From: Actinomyces sp. oral taxon 448 str. F0400
GTDB lineage: Bacteria > Actinomycetota > Actinomycetes > Actinomycetales > Actinomycetaceae
Assembly: GCF_000220835.1 (NCBI RefSeq)
Contig: NZ_GL985606.1
Span: 1,162,193 to 1,224,529 of the forward strand
Direction of reading: 5' to 3'
DNA length: 62,337 nt
The notes beneath the pieces were generated by a model. That model searched no databases, was not told the DNA's origin, and saw only the letters and a program-made list of their open reading frames with translations. How positions within the stretch are numbered: the stretch's first letter is position 1; each line of letters opens with the position of its first letter. The position numbers were made by a program, and so were the translations under genes. Below are positions 1 to 10,072 of this stretch, piece after piece.

Positions 1-205
1 CCCCACTTATCCCATGCCCCGCACCCATCGGATAATACTGGTGATACCCCAGCAGATCCTCCTGCAACGACGACTCCACTCGCTCCAGATCAACCATGAC
101 CCCACCCTAACAACCACCACCACACACCGTCAGCCATGTCCGGATACGAACCCCGACAGGGGCGCCGCGCGGTCTGCAGCTCTCATCGGCGGATACGATG
201 CCGCT

Positions 206-1330
206 ATGAGCGGTGAGATCGAGATCGGGCGGTCCAAGCGTGCCCGACAGGCCTACTCCTTCGATGACATCGCGCTCGTCCCCGCCCGTCGCACCCGGGA
301 CGTGCATGACGTTCGTGTGGGTTGGCAGCTCGACGCTTACCACGTGGACCTGCCCGTCATGGCCTCACCCATGGACTCGGTGATGAGCCCCGCCACTGCT
401 ATCCTCATCGGTCGTCTGGGCGGTATCGGCGTGCTCGACCTCGAGGGTCTGTGGACGCGCTACGACGACCCCGCCGAGGCTCTGGAACGCATTCGGCGGG
501 CCGTGCCCGAGGAGGCCACCCGTGTGCTGCAGGAGGTCTACCGGGTCCCTGTGCGCTCCGAACTCATCACAGCTCGTCTGACGCAGATCCGTGAGGCCGG
601 CGTTGTCGTCGCCGGGAGGCTCAGTCCCGCCCAGACCCAGCGGCACTGGCGCACTGCCGTCGAGGCCGGTGCCGACCTTCTCGTCATCCGCGGCTCGGTG
701 GTCTCCGCCGAGCACGTCTCCGGCGCCGCTGAGCCCCTCAATCTCAAACGATTCATCTACGAGCTCGACGTGCCCGTCGTCGTTGGCGGGGTCACCACCT
801 ACACCGCCGCCCTCCATCTCATGCGCACCGGTGCCGCTGCGGTCCTGGTGGGGCAGGGCGGCGGAGCGTCCTCCTCCGTGCGTCAGGTGCTGGGTCTTCA
901 CATGCCCATGGCCACTGCCGTAGCCGATGTCGCCGCCGCCCGTCGCGATTACCTCGACGAGTCCGGCGGACGCTACGTCCATGTCATCGCAGACGGTTCG
1001 GTAGGCAATTCTGGCGACGTTGTCAAGGCCATCGCCTGCGGCGCGGATGCCGTCATGCTCGGTGCCGCTCTCGCGCGCGCGGCGGAGGCGCCCGGAGGAG
1101 GCTACCACTGGGGAGCCGAGGCGCGTCATGAGCGCCTGCCGCGCGGCTACCGCAGCTTCGTGGGCACCGTCGGGACTATGGCCGAGATCCTGTCCGGCCC
1201 TTCGGACCGGGCCGATGGCACTGTCAACATCGTGGGGGCGCTGCGTCGCACCCTGGCGACCACCGGGTACGCCGACGTCAAAGAGCTTCAGAGGGTCGAG
1301 GTCGTCCTGGCTCCGTACGATCCGAGCTGA
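206..1330 (+). CDS. guaB3: GuaB3 family IMP dehydrogenase-related protein
   Basis: 374 aa, about the usual length for the actinobacterial GuaB3 family, a paralogue of IMP dehydrogenase that lacks the CBS pair. The N-terminus has the family's YSFDDIALVPARRTR stretch and WQLDAY, followed by PVMASPMDSVMSP and a flavodoxin-like TIM barrel; GVTTYTAALHLMRTGAAAV and the late GADAVMLGAALARAAEAPG are phosphate-binding segments. The classical catalytic-cysteine loop of GuaB is not seen; VIRGSVVSAEHVSG lies at the equivalent place. Its reaction in this organism cannot be read from the sequence; a role in guanine nucleotide metabolism is the family inference. The start at 206 has no Shine-Dalgarno sequence but TACGAT (194-199) lies six bases upstream, suggesting a leaderless mRNA. 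The open frame extends upstream to 14 but that part does not look like the family. Confidence 0.9.
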   Translation: MSGEIEIGRSKRARQAYSFDDIALVPARRTRDVHDVRVGWQLDAYHVDLPVMASPMDSVMSPATAILIGRLGGIGVLDLEGLWTRYDDPAEALERIRRAVPEEATRVLQEVYRVPVRSELITARLTQIREAGVVVAGRLSPAQTQRHWRTAVEAGADLLVIRGSVVSAEHVSGAAEPLNLKRFIYELDVPVVVGGVTTYTAALHLMRTGAAAVLVGQGGGASSSVRQVLGLHMPMATAVADVAAARRDYLDESGGRYVHVIADGSVGNSGDVVKAIACGADAVMLGAALARAAEAPGGGYHWGAEARHERLPRGYRSFVGTVGTMAEILSGPSDRADGTVNIVGALRRTLATTGYADVKELQRVEVVLAPYDPS

Positions 1331-1384
1331 ACTCGCTGAGCTGAGGTTGATCACGCGCCCGGAACAGTCACGACTGACTTTTTT

Positions 1385-1400
1385 CGATACAAAAATATCG
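1385..1400. promoter_or_regulatory. Inverted repeat CGATA-N6-TATCG upstream of the alpha-galactosidase
   Basis: CGATA, six bases (CAAAAA), then TATCG. It lies about 110 bp upstream of the GTG of the alpha-galactosidase, in an unusually AT-rich patch directly after a run of six T. It may be a sugar-repressor site or part of the terminator of the upstream gene. No matching second copy was noticed in the window. Confidence 0.35.
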
Positions 1401-1508
1401 TAGAGTTCCTCCCGATCCCGCCGTGGGCGGTCTGCGACTACCGGTCCCAGCGGCGACGCGTCCGGCGCACCCGGCGCCGAACGGAATCGACGTTCACGGA
1501 GGAGCGTT

Positions 1509-3732
1509 GTGAACTCGACGAGCGACTCCCGCCCCACCGCCACCATCGAGGCTCTTCCTCACCACTTGCGCCGCGGCGGCACCTCAGCGGTTCTGGACCT
1601 GCTGCCGGACCGCTTCCTCGTCGTGCGCCACTGGGGTGAGGATCTCGGCGACCTCGGGGACGCCGCCCTGACGGACCTGCGTACCGCCCAGACGATGAGC
1701 ACGGAAACCAACCGCACCTGGACTGCCTCCGACCTGCCGGTGCTGCCCCTGCCGCATCTGGGCTGGTCGGCCCGTCCCGCGCTCCTTCTTCACCGGCAGG
1801 ACGGTTCCGTCTTCTCCGCCCACGTCGACTCCGTCTCCCACGAGGTGACGATGGATGAGGGACCGGGAGGCGCCGCCGATGTCGTCGTCTCGCGGGGAGT
1901 CGACGCCGTTCACGGCATCGACGTCGTCACCGAGATCCGTCTGGAGCCCACCGGCCTGGTGCGGGTGCGCGCGCGGGTCGCCGACGTCGCCGAGGAGGGG
2001 GCCTCCCCGTTGGAGGTTGACGAGGTCACCCTGCTGCTGCCCGTCCCCTCCGACGCCGTCGAGCTGCTCGATATGACCGGCCACCACGGCTTCGAGCGAC
2101 GTCTTGTGCGCACCCCCTTCGCCCCGGGCCCCGACTACGTGAGTCCTGGGAGGGCCGCCCCGGACACGACGCCGCCACTTGGCTCGTCGCGGGTGCATCC
2201 GGCTTCGGCTGGCGTCGCGGTCGCGTCCACGGCGTGCACCTGGCCTGGTCCGGCAATACCCGCATCCTGGCGACCCGCCCGCCTCAGGGATACCGGCTCC
2301 TAGGAGCCGGCGAGCTCCTCCACCCCGGCGAGATCGTCCTGGCCTCGGGCGACTCCTACACCACCCCATGGGTCGTCGGTTCCTGGGGCGAGGGCCTCGA
2401 CGCCCTGGCCTCCCGCTCCCACGCGCACCTGCGCGCTCTGCCCTCCCACCCCGCCCGCCCCCGCCCGGTCCTGCTCAACTCCTGGGAGGCCGTCTACTTC
2501 GACCACGACCCGGGCGCCCTCATGTCACTCGCGGACGAGGCGCGACCATCGGCATCGAGCGCTTCGTGCTCGACGACGGCTGGTTCGGCTCTCGGCGCGA
2601 CTCGACGTCGGGCCTGGGCGACTGGCAGGTCTCGCCGCAGGCCTGGCCCGCGGGCCTGGCGCCGCTGGCGGAGCACGTGCGCGGCCTGGGCATGGAGTTC
2701 GGCCTGTGGTTCGAGCCCGAGATGGTCAACCGCGACTCCGAGGTCGCCCGCGCCCATCCCGACTGGATCCTGTCCGACGGTGCCGGCGGGGCGGTCGAGC
2801 ATCGCGACCAGAGAGTCCTCGACCTCACCGCACCGGGCGCCTGGGACTACTTGTACGACGCGATCACCGGCCTCGTGGACGCCCTGGGCATCGCATACAT
2901 CAAGTGGGATCACAACTCCACGATCCTGGCCGCGGGCCACATGGCGGTCGGCACCGGAGGGGGTGCGCGCCATGGGGCGCCCGCCGTCCACGACCAGACC
3001 CTGGCCCTTTACCGGCTGCTGGACGCCCTTCACGAACGCTTCCCCGATTTGGACGTCGAATCCTGCGCCGGAGGGGGCGGCCGCATCGACATGGGGATTA
3101 TGGAGCGGACCCAGCGGGTGTGGGCGTCGGACTGCAACGACGCCCACGACCGTGCCGATATCAACCGCGCCACCATGCTGCTGCTGCCGCCCGAGCTCGT
3201 CGGCACCCACGTGGGCTCCGGCCGCGACCACACGAGCCTGCGCAATCTCGACCTGCCCTTCCGTGCCGGCCAGGCGCTGTGGGGACACATGGGTGTCGAA
3301 TGGGATCTACGCTCGGCCTCCCAGGAGGACAAGCGCGCTCTCGCGGCCCTCATCGCTGTGCACAAGAATCTGCGCCCCCTGCTGCACGCCGGCGAGCTCG
3401 TGCACGCCGATACGGACGAGGACGAGGCCGTGCGCATTGAGGGCGTCGTCTCCCCGGACCGTACCGACGCGCTCTACCAGCTCACCGGCCTGGCTCAGAC
3501 CACCACCTGGCCCGGGGCGCCGCGCCCTCTGCCCGGTCTGGACTCCGCGCGCATCTACCATGTGCGGCTCGCGACCCCCGTCTACGAAGGTTTGAACTAT
3601 CCGGCCGCCTGGACCCGCCCCGGGGGCGTGCGGCTGCCCGGCTCCTACCTGACGACCACTGGGATCGCTCTGCCCGTCATCCACCCCGACCACATGCTTC
3701 TCGTGCGCGTCACCGCGCTGGAGGCGTCCTGA
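1509..3732 (+). pseudogene. GH36 alpha-galactosidase, disrupted by two frameshifts
   Basis: Conceptually about 740 aa, the normal size of a GH36 alpha-galactosidase, but spread over three reading frames. The N-terminal beta-domain is in the frame of the GTG at 1509 (SD GGAGGAGCG) to about 2138. There a one-base loss moves to the frame encoding WEGRPGHDAATWLVAGAS. A second one-base loss at about 2541-2544 moves to the frame encoding FVLDDGWFG, GLWFEPEMV and YIKWDHN; the aspartate of KWDHN is the expected nucleophile, and CAGGGGRID plus WASDCNDAHDR are typical GH36 motifs. The protein sequence is otherwise well preserved across the breaks, so loss is recent or the breaks are sequencing errors. 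It would hydrolyse terminal alpha-galactosides such as melibiose or raffinose in the cytoplasm. It heads a broken ABC importer locus. Confidence 0.85.
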
Positions 3733-3824
3733 CCCGTCTCACCGACTGACTCGGCCGCCCGCTCACGGGTGCGGGCGCCGTGTCCGCACCCGGCCTCCCT
3801 CAACGAAGAATGGAGAACCATCCG

Positions 3825-4650
3825 ATGCCCCTACCCACTCGGGCGGCCCTCCGCCGGCGACCGAAGGACGACCGGGTACTCGGCCTGGCGTTCATCCTCC
3901 CGGCGGGCATCGGGCTCGTTGCCTTCTACATCTGGCCTCTCATCCGGGGCGTCTGGTTGTCATTCACCGAGTACAACCTGCTCACTCCAGCGACCTTCAC
4001 CGGTGTCGACAACTACAAGCGCATGCTGAACGACTCGGTCTTCTGGAATGCCGTCAAGGTGACCTTGGAGTACGTGATCATCAACATCGGCGTTCAGACG
4101 GCCGTCGCTCTGCTCATCGCCGTCCTCATGCAGCGCCTGACCCGGTCGACTTTCATGCGGGCCATCGTGCTGACGCCCTACCTCGTGTCCAACGTCGTGG
4201 TCGCCATGCTATGGCTGTGGATCCTCGGCAACACCCTGGGCATCTCCAATGAGATCATCCGGGCGCTGACGGGGGAGAGCGTCAATTTCTTCAGCTCAGC
4301 CCTGGCCATCCCCACGATTGCGCTGATCAACGTGTGGAGGCACATGGGTTACACAGCCCTTCTTATCTTCGCCGGCCTCCAGGCGATCCCGAGCACTGTT
4401 TACGAGGCGGGCAAGGTCGACGGCGCCAGCCAGTGGACCATGTTCTGGAGGATCACGATGCCGCTGCTGCGTCCGATCCTGACGCTCGTCCTCATCATGA
4501 CGATAATCGGCTCCTTCCAGGTCTTCGACACCGTCTCGGTGACCACCCAGGGCGGTCCCGTCAACGCGACCCGCGTCCTGCAGTACTACATCTACGACAT
4601 GGCCTTCAGTCGTTTCCAGTTCGGCTACGCCTCGGCCATGGCCGTCGGAC
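3825..4650 (+). pseudogene. Sugar ABC transporter permease (MalF type), C-terminally truncated
   Basis: About 276 aa of a MalF-like inner-membrane permease: TM1 LAFILPAGIGLVAFYIWPL, then the EAA loop EAGKVDGASQWTMFWRITMPLLRP that docks on the ATPase. ATG at 3825 has GGAG about ten bases upstream; an earlier in-frame GTG at 3780 has no obvious ribosome site. The match stops at GYASAMAVGLL near 4650: the last membrane segment (about 25 residues) and the stop codon are gone. The next bases already belong to the second permease in another frame, so translation would run on as unrelated sequence to 5531. Probably non-functional. It would have served the alpha-galactoside importer. Confidence 0.8.
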
Positions 4651-5349
4651 TGCTCAAGGACGTCCGACTCCAAGGCCCGCAGGAGGCCGAGCGTCGGCCG
4701 AGCCCTCGCCTGGATCATGATGATCGCGATCCTCATCACCACGGTCCTACCGCTCTACTGGGTCCTTCGCACCGCGCTGTCCTCGAATGCCGGGATCTCC
4801 TCCGACCCCGCCTCGGTCCTGCCCGTCGACGTCAACGTGCGCGGCTTCGAGCGCGTCTTCGGCATGCAAACCACGCAGGAGGCTCTCGACGACGGCGGCT
4901 CCGGTGCCGCCATCAACTTCTGGCTCTACCTGCGCAACTCCGTCGTCGTGGCCACCCTCGTCACCGTGGGTCAGGTCTTCTTCTCCGCCATGGCCGCCTG
5001 CTCCTTCGCACGGCTGCGTTGGAAAGGACGCGATCTCATCTTCGGAGTCTTCCTCGGTGTTCTCATGGTGCCCCAGATCTTCACGTTGCTGCCGAACTTC
5101 GTCTTGGTCAAGCAGCTCCACCTCGTCGACTCACTTCTGGGCGTCGCCCTGCCGATCATGTTCATGACGCCCTTCGCGGTGTTCTTCCTCAAGCAGTTCT
5201 TCATGAACATCCCACGAGAGCTCGAGGAGGCGGCGCTGCCCGACGGCGCCTCGAAGGTCCGTGTCTTCCTTCAGCTCGTCTTGCCCATGGCGAAGGCGCC
5301 CATTACGACGCTGGGCATCATTACGTACATCACCGCTTGGAACGACTAC
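4651..5349 (+). pseudogene. Sugar ABC transporter permease (MalG type), truncated at both ends
   Basis: MalG-like permease recognised from RTSDSKARRRP through ILITTVLPLYWVLRTALSS, with the EAA loop at RELEEAALPDGASKVRVFLQ and the end segment ITYITAWNDY. Its own start codon is missing; the first in-frame ATG is 4717, inside the first membrane segment. The last roughly 60 residues, including the final membrane span, are missing because the frame passes directly into the binding protein at GACTACTGG (5344-5352). The family normally ends well after WNDY. The fusion to the next gene is in frame, which is consistent with a deletion between two copies of a D-Y-W-coding stretch. Confidence 0.78.
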
Positions 5350-6485
5350 TGGACCAAGCTGACCGCCGGCTTCATCGCCGGCACCGGTCCCGACGCCTTC
5401 GCCGATCACATTCAGAAGTTCGCTCAGCTCGTCGACCTCGACGTCCTCCTGCCCCTGGAGGAACAGGCTGCTTGGGTCGATGTCGATGTCTCCGCCTTCC
5501 AGGAGGGCCTGCTCGAGTTGTGGAAGGGTGAGGACGGGCATCAGTACGGCTGCCCCAAGGATTGGGACACCGAGGCGATCTTCTACAACAAGGACATGGC
5601 GCCCTCCACCGGCCTGTCACAGGAGGATATGGCCGGCCTGGAATGGAATCCGGACGACGGCGGCACCTTCGAGAAGGCGTTGGCTCGCTTGACCGTCGAC
5701 GTCAACGGCGTGCGCAGCGACGAGCCCGGATTCAACCCGGAGCGCATCGCGATTTACGGAATCGGCATTCAGAACTCCGGAGACGCCGACGGGCAGACCC
5801 AGTGGAGCCCATTCACCGCCTCAACCGGTGACTGGTACTACACGGACAAGGAGACATGGGGGACGCACTACCGCTACGACGACCCTGGCTTTCAGAGCAC
5901 TATGGACTGGTACTTCGGGCTCGTCGACAAAGGATTCATGAATCCTAACGGAGCTTTCTCTGACGCCACGAGCACGGATATCCAGATGGGTTCCGGGAAG
6001 GTCGCGATGGCCGTTCACGGGGCGTGGATGTTCACCACCTTCGCCAAACTCGATGTCAACGTCGGCATCGTTCCCACGCCCGTGGGGCTCAACGGGACCA
6101 GCCAGTCGCTGTACAACGGGCTGGGGACTCGGTTGTCAAGCAGTCGAAGAACATCGAGGGAGCCGCCAAGTGGGTGGCATTCCTGGGCACTCGGGAGGCG
6201 CAGGACATCGTCGCCTCCTACGGGATCGTCTTCCCCGCGATCACCGCTTCGACCGGTAAGGCCATCACGGTTTTCGAGGAGGCCGGGCTGCCCAACGCTC
6301 CCTTCACGGATCACGTGAAGAACGGCACGACCTTCTTCTTCCCGCTGACCTACTTCGGGGCCGGCGTCAAGGCGATCATGAAGCCGGGGGTGGAGGACAT
6401 ATGGGCCAACCGGGTCCCCGCCTCGACACTGACGGAGTACAACAGGCAGGTCAATCTCCTGTTCGGCACCTCGACGCACGGCTGA
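5350..6485 (+). pseudogene. Sugar ABC transporter substrate-binding protein, lacking its N-terminus and frameshifted
   Basis: The frame after 5350 reads WTKLTAGFIAGTGPDAFADH, then QYGCPKDWDTEAIFYNKDM, which is the mid-portion of a family-1 extracellular sugar-binding protein. The lipoprotein signal and about the first 80-90 residues are absent, replaced by permease. At about 6124-6126 one base is missing: the frame continues as VVKQSKNIEGAAKWVAFLG and ends normally at 6485 with LLFGTSTHG. Without a signal peptide the protein could not be exported, so the importer is dead as sequenced. The surviving motifs fit an oligosaccharide ligand; alpha-galactosides are inferred only from the upstream GH36 gene. 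Confidence 0.8.
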
Positions 6486-6734
6486 GGACGAGGACACCCG
6501 CCGGTTCGCTGCTGCGTCTCGTAGTCCATCCGTCGTGCGCCCCACTCGTCGGTGTGCAACGGACGGATCGTTGTGATATGCCATTCGTGCGTCATCGTGC
6601 ATCCGTACAGCGCCATTGGCCGCCGAAGTCGGGTAGTGTGAAGCCGTCATCAGCCGCCGGCCGGTCTCGCATCGGCGCACAGGCGCGGGTGCTCCGCCGT
6701 CGCCGCCGGCTCCCTCCCCGTTAGGAGCAACTCC

Positions 6735-7001
6735 ATGGCCCAGGTCACCGCCACTATCGCCTCCAAGGTCGGCCTCCACGCCCGTCCCGCCGCCACCTTC
6801 GTCAAGGCCGTCGCCGAGAAGGGCGTCCCCGTCACCATCGCCAAGGAGGGCGGCGCCCCCGTCGACGCCTCCTCTATCCTCGGGGTCATGACGCTCGGGG
6901 CCGGCTTCGGCGACGTCGTCACTCTGGCCTCCGACGCCGACGGTGCCGACGGCGCGCTCGGCGAACTCAAGGCTCTGCTTGAGACCGACCTCGACGCCTG
7001 A
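6735..7001 (+). CDS. ptsH: HPr phosphocarrier protein of the PTS
   Basis: 88 aa, the standard HPr length. The active-site histidine is in GLHARPAA near residue 15; the region of regulatory Ser46 is DASSILGVMTLG. HPr accepts phosphate from enzyme I and passes it to sugar-specific EIIA proteins in the cytoplasm; in Gram-positives phosphorylation of the serine links it to catabolite control. SD TTAGGAG lies eight bases before the ATG. It is monocistronic here: no enzyme I or EII genes are adjacent, and a strong hairpin follows. The 249-bp upstream gap presumably holds its promoter, but I could not place one confidently. Confidence 0.95.
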   Translation: MAQVTATIASKVGLHARPAATFVKAVAEKGVPVTIAKEGGAPVDASSILGVMTLGAGFGDVVTLASDADGADGALGELKALLETDLDA

Positions 7002-7024
7002 GCCGTCGGTCCGCCTCGGCCCTT

Positions 7025-7087
7025 GACGGCTCGTAGGCGTCGGGGGGTACACGCCGCAGGCGCACCCCCCGACGCCTACGAGCCGTC
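7025..7087. terminator. Long perfect hairpin between convergent ptsH and the symporter operon
   Basis: Positions 7025-7048 and 7064-7087 are exact reverse complements (24 bp) around a 15-base loop. It lies between the stop of ptsH and the stop of the minus-strand membrane-protein gene, so it can act as a bidirectional terminator. There is no U-tract. Confidence 0.8.
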
Positions 7088-7100
7088 GTCGTCGGTGCCG

Positions 7101-7418
7101 CTAGCGTGCCGACCGGCCGTCGACCGGTTCCCGTCGGTCGCGCTGACGACCCTTCTCGACCTCCGACTCCGGCATGCCGGTGATGTTCTCATCCCCGGAC
7201 TCACCGGCCGGGGACGCCGTCCACCACAGGATCATGAGAGCGGCGATCACGGTCAGGCCCAGGCCGGACCACAGGTTGGCATTGACGCCGCCGGTCTTCG
7301 CCATCTCGTCGGGGCCGTTGAGGAATGCCGAGCAGATGATCAGGAACAGGCCGATGATGGTCAGGACGGCGCCGATGACGATGCGGATGTCCGCCAGCGA
7401 GCGGGTGCGTGCTTTCAT
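7101..7418 (-). CDS. Small two-helix membrane protein, symporter partner gene
   Basis: 105 aa of unknown function. Two predicted membrane segments are visible: IVIGAVLTIIGLFLIICSAFL (residues about 12-32) and a second at LGLTVIAALMILWW, followed by a charged hydrophilic tail (EVEKGRQRDRREP). It starts 24 bases after the stop of the sodium/solute symporter on the same strand with GGAG eight bases upstream, so it is almost certainly cotranscribed. Small paired membrane proteins are known for some SSS transporters, so an accessory role is plausible, but nothing in the sequence proves it. Not a recognised named family. Confidence 0.75.
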   Translation of the reverse strand: MKARTRSLADIRIVIGAVLTIIGLFLIICSAFLNGPDEMAKTGGVNANLWSGLGLTVIAALMILWWTASPAGESGDENITGMPESEVEKGRQRDRREPVDGRSAR

Positions 7419-7442
7419 TGGGTGGCTCCGATCGGTGGTGGA

Positions 7443-9188
7443 TCAGTGGAGGGCGAGGTTGAGCAGGACGACGAGGCTTCCCGACAGGATCGCCAGAGGC
7501 ACGGGGCGGCGGAACCAGGCCAGTTCGCCTGCCCTCGGATCGTGCCGCTGCGATGCGGGCGTCGAGGAGTAGACGAATCCCTTGAGCTGAGCCTCCGGCC
7601 GGGGCGTCGTGGCCAGGGAGACGACCAGGGTCACCACGATGTCGACGGTGAAGGCGAAGCCCGCGGCGAGGAAGGCCGCGCCCTGCCCGGGGAAGTCGAC
7701 GATGTGCTGCCAATTGAGAATGTTGACGACTAGCGCCGAGAGCGTTCCGGCTGTCAGACCCGCCCAGCCGCCGTGGTTCGTCGCCCGCTTCCAGAACATG
7801 CCGAGGATGAAGGTGGCGAACAGCGGGGCGTTGAACATGGAGAACAGCTGCTGGAGGTAGTCCATCAGGTTGGAGTAGCTCGAAGCGATGAGTGCCGTGA
7901 AGATTGCGACGAGTGTGGCCACCCCGGTGGCGATGTGCCCCATGCGCAGGTAGCGGGCGTCGTCAGCGTCCTTGTTGATGTAGCGCTGGTAGAGATCGAC
8001 GGTGAAGACCGTGTTGAACGCCGAGATGTTGGCCGCCATTCCCGCCATGAAGGAGGCCAGCAGGCCGGTGATGGCCAGTCCCAGTAGGCCGTTGGGAAGG
8101 ACATCGCGCATGAGGAGGAGGACGGCGTCATTGTACTTGATGTCCCCGGTCGGAGCCTCGGCACCGGCCAGGGTGGCAAGCTTGAGTCCGTGGATCTCGC
8201 TGACGAGCACCGCGGCGACCATGCCGGGGATGATGACGAGGAAGGGCACGAACATCTTGGCGAAGGTGCCGACGATAGGGGCCGAGCGCGCCGAAGAGAT
8301 CGAATCGGCGGCCATGGCGCGCTGGACCTCGACGAAATTCGTCGTCCAGTAGCCGAAGGACAGCACGAAGCCCAGCCCGAAGACGATGCCGATCACGGAC
8401 AGCGTCGAGGAGCTGAAACCGGACAGCAGAACGCCGGGCCAGGAGTGGAGTTGGGCGGAGGGGTCGGCGTAGGCGCTCGTGCCGTGCGCGATGGCGTCGG
8501 CCGTGATCGACTCCTTCAGACCGTTCCATCCGCCGACCCGGTGCAGCCCGATGAGGGTGAGTGGGAGCAGGGCGGCGACGATGACGAAGAACTGGAGGAC
8601 CTCGTTGTAGATGGCCGCGGACAGCCCGCCGAGGGTGATGTAGGAGAAGACGATGATGGCGGCGACGATGAGCGCCACCCACAGCGGCCAGCCCAGCAGG
8701 CGCTGGACGATGGAGCCCAGCAGATAGAGGTTGACGCCGGCGATGAGCAGCTGCGCCAGGGCGAAGGACAGCGCATTGATCAGGTGCGCAACGGTCCCGT
8801 AGCGTCTGAACATGAACTCCGGCACCGAACGGACCTTCGAGCCGTAGTAGAAGGGCATCATGACCAGGCCGAGGAAGATCATGGCCGGGATGGCGCCGAT
8901 CCAGAAGTAGTGGAAGGTCGGCAGGCCGTACTGCGCGCCGTTGGCGGACATGCCCATGATCTCGACAGCGCCGAGATTGGCCGACACGAAGGCGATGCCG
9001 GTGACCCAGGCGGGCAGTGAACGCCCCGAGGTGAGGAATTCGTCGGAGGAGGCCGCCTTGCGCTTGGCCATGAATCCCACGCCGATGACGAAGGCGAAGT
9101 ACACGGCGATGGGGAGGTAGTCGTACCAGCGGGCGTCAATGAGCGTCGAGCCGGCAGCGCCGGGGAGCGAGGCGGGGAGCGGGGTCAT
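7443..9188 (-). CDS. Sodium:solute symporter family protein (SGLT-like)
   Basis: 581 aa from the ATG at 9188, which has AGAGGAG seven bases upstream; an upstream ATG at 9236 is in frame but lacks a good ribosome site. About 14 membrane helices are seen, starting LPIAVYFAFVIGVGFMA, with SSDEFLTSGRSLPAW and GIAFVSANLGAVEIMG near the N-terminus and GGLSAAIYNEVLQFF in the middle: hallmarks of the SSS/SGLT branch. It would import a sugar or similar solute with sodium. The best family fit is the galactose/glucose/myo-inositol type (MFLGLVMMPFYYGSKVRSVPEF region), but the substrate cannot be decided. Cotranscribed with the small membrane protein downstream. Confidence 0.9.
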   Translation of the reverse strand: MTPLPASLPGAAGSTLIDARWYDYLPIAVYFAFVIGVGFMAKRKAASSDEFLTSGRSLPAWVTGIAFVSANLGAVEIMGMSANGAQYGLPTFHYFWIGAIPAMIFLGLVMMPFYYGSKVRSVPEFMFRRYGTVAHLINALSFALAQLLIAGVNLYLLGSIVQRLLGWPLWVALIVAAIIVFSYITLGGLSAAIYNEVLQFFVIVAALLPLTLIGLHRVGGWNGLKESITADAIAHGTSAYADPSAQLHSWPGVLLSGFSSSTLSVIGIVFGLGFVLSFGYWTTNFVEVQRAMAADSISSARSAPIVGTFAKMFVPFLVIIPGMVAAVLVSEIHGLKLATLAGAEAPTGDIKYNDAVLLLMRDVLPNGLLGLAITGLLASFMAGMAANISAFNTVFTVDLYQRYINKDADDARYLRMGHIATGVATLVAIFTALIASSYSNLMDYLQQLFSMFNAPLFATFILGMFWKRATNHGGWAGLTAGTLSALVVNILNWQHIVDFPGQGAAFLAAGFAFTVDIVVTLVVSLATTPRPEAQLKGFVYSSTPASQRHDPRAGELAWFRRPVPLAILSGSLVVLLNLALH

Positions 9189-9381
9189 GAGACTCCTCTG
9201 ATCGGATGGTAGCGGGCGGCCGTCGCCCAGCGTCATCCACCATACCTAACAAGGTGACACGTATTACGGGATCGGTGTGACGATCTCGGCCGCTGTGCGG
9301 GGTGCCGCCGGTAAGGGGCCGCAGTCGCGTCGCCTCGTCGTAGCTCGCCATAAGCGAGGCCGGCGGGCATGATGCTGCCTT

Positions 9382-10026
9382 GTGGACACCGCGCTGCTCT
9401 TCAAGGCCCTGGGCGCCTTCTTCGCCATCATGAACCCGTTCGTCAACCTGCCCCTGTTCCTGAGCCTGACCAGTGGGGAGGACGCCGCCCAGCAACGCCG
9501 GACGGCCTGGCGCACCGTGGCGCTCAGCGCCGCCATGTGCGCGGTGGTCGCCGTGGCCGGCAGCGCGCTGCTGAAGCTGTTCGGGGTGAGTGTTGACGAT
9601 TTCCGAGTCGCCGGCGGGCTCGTCCTGCTCACCATCGCGCTGGGCATGCTCAGCGGGCACGGGGCGAGCGCTCACGAGGGAACCTCGGCGGAGAAGGATC
9701 ATGCGGCCGAGCGGGCCGTGGCCGCCGACGTCTCCTTCTACCCCATGACCTTCCCGATCATTGTGGGCCCCGGCACGATCACGACGATCATTGTCATGAT
9801 CTCACAGGGCCAGGGCGCCTCCGACAAGCTGATGGTGGCGCTCGCGCTGATCGTCGTCCTGGCGCTGCTGGGCGCCGTGCTCTACTTCTCCAGTGCCATC
9901 GGCCATCACATGTCCCTGACTCTGCGCGTCATTATGACACGCCTGATGGGTATGATCCTGGCGGCGATCTCCATCGGAATGCTGGCCACCGGTCTGAAGG
10001 ACCTCCTGCCCGGTCTGGCGGGTTGA
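9382..10026 (+). CDS. MarC family integral membrane protein
   Basis: 214 aa with six hydrophobic segments. Family signatures are FFAIMNPFVNLPLFLSLT near the N-terminus, FRVAGGLVLLTIALGML, and SFYPMTFPIIVGPGTITTII in the centre, which are the two repeats of the MarC/YchE fold. The function of MarC proteins is not established; the old link to multiple antibiotic resistance has not held up. The start is GTG at 9382 with no clear Shine-Dalgarno; CATGAT eight bases upstream could be a -10 element of a near-leaderless transcript. It is divergent from the symporter and 46 bp from rnhA. Confidence 0.9.
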   Translation: MDTALLFKALGAFFAIMNPFVNLPLFLSLTSGEDAAQQRRTAWRTVALSAAMCAVVAVAGSALLKLFGVSVDDFRVAGGLVLLTIALGMLSGHGASAHEGTSAEKDHAAERAVAADVSFYPMTFPIIVGPGTITTIIVMISQGQGASDKLMVALALIVVLALLGAVLYFSSAIGHHMSLTLRVIMTRLMGMILAAISIGMLATGLKDLLPGLAG

Positions 10027-10072
10027 CGCCGGGGCTCGGGCCGGATGCCGCGGGTCCGGGTAGGGTGCGCAC

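Noticed and set aside
14-205. N-terminal extension of guaB3
   Set aside because: The in-frame sequence is low complexity and not family-like, and a -10 element plus start at 206 explains the gene better.
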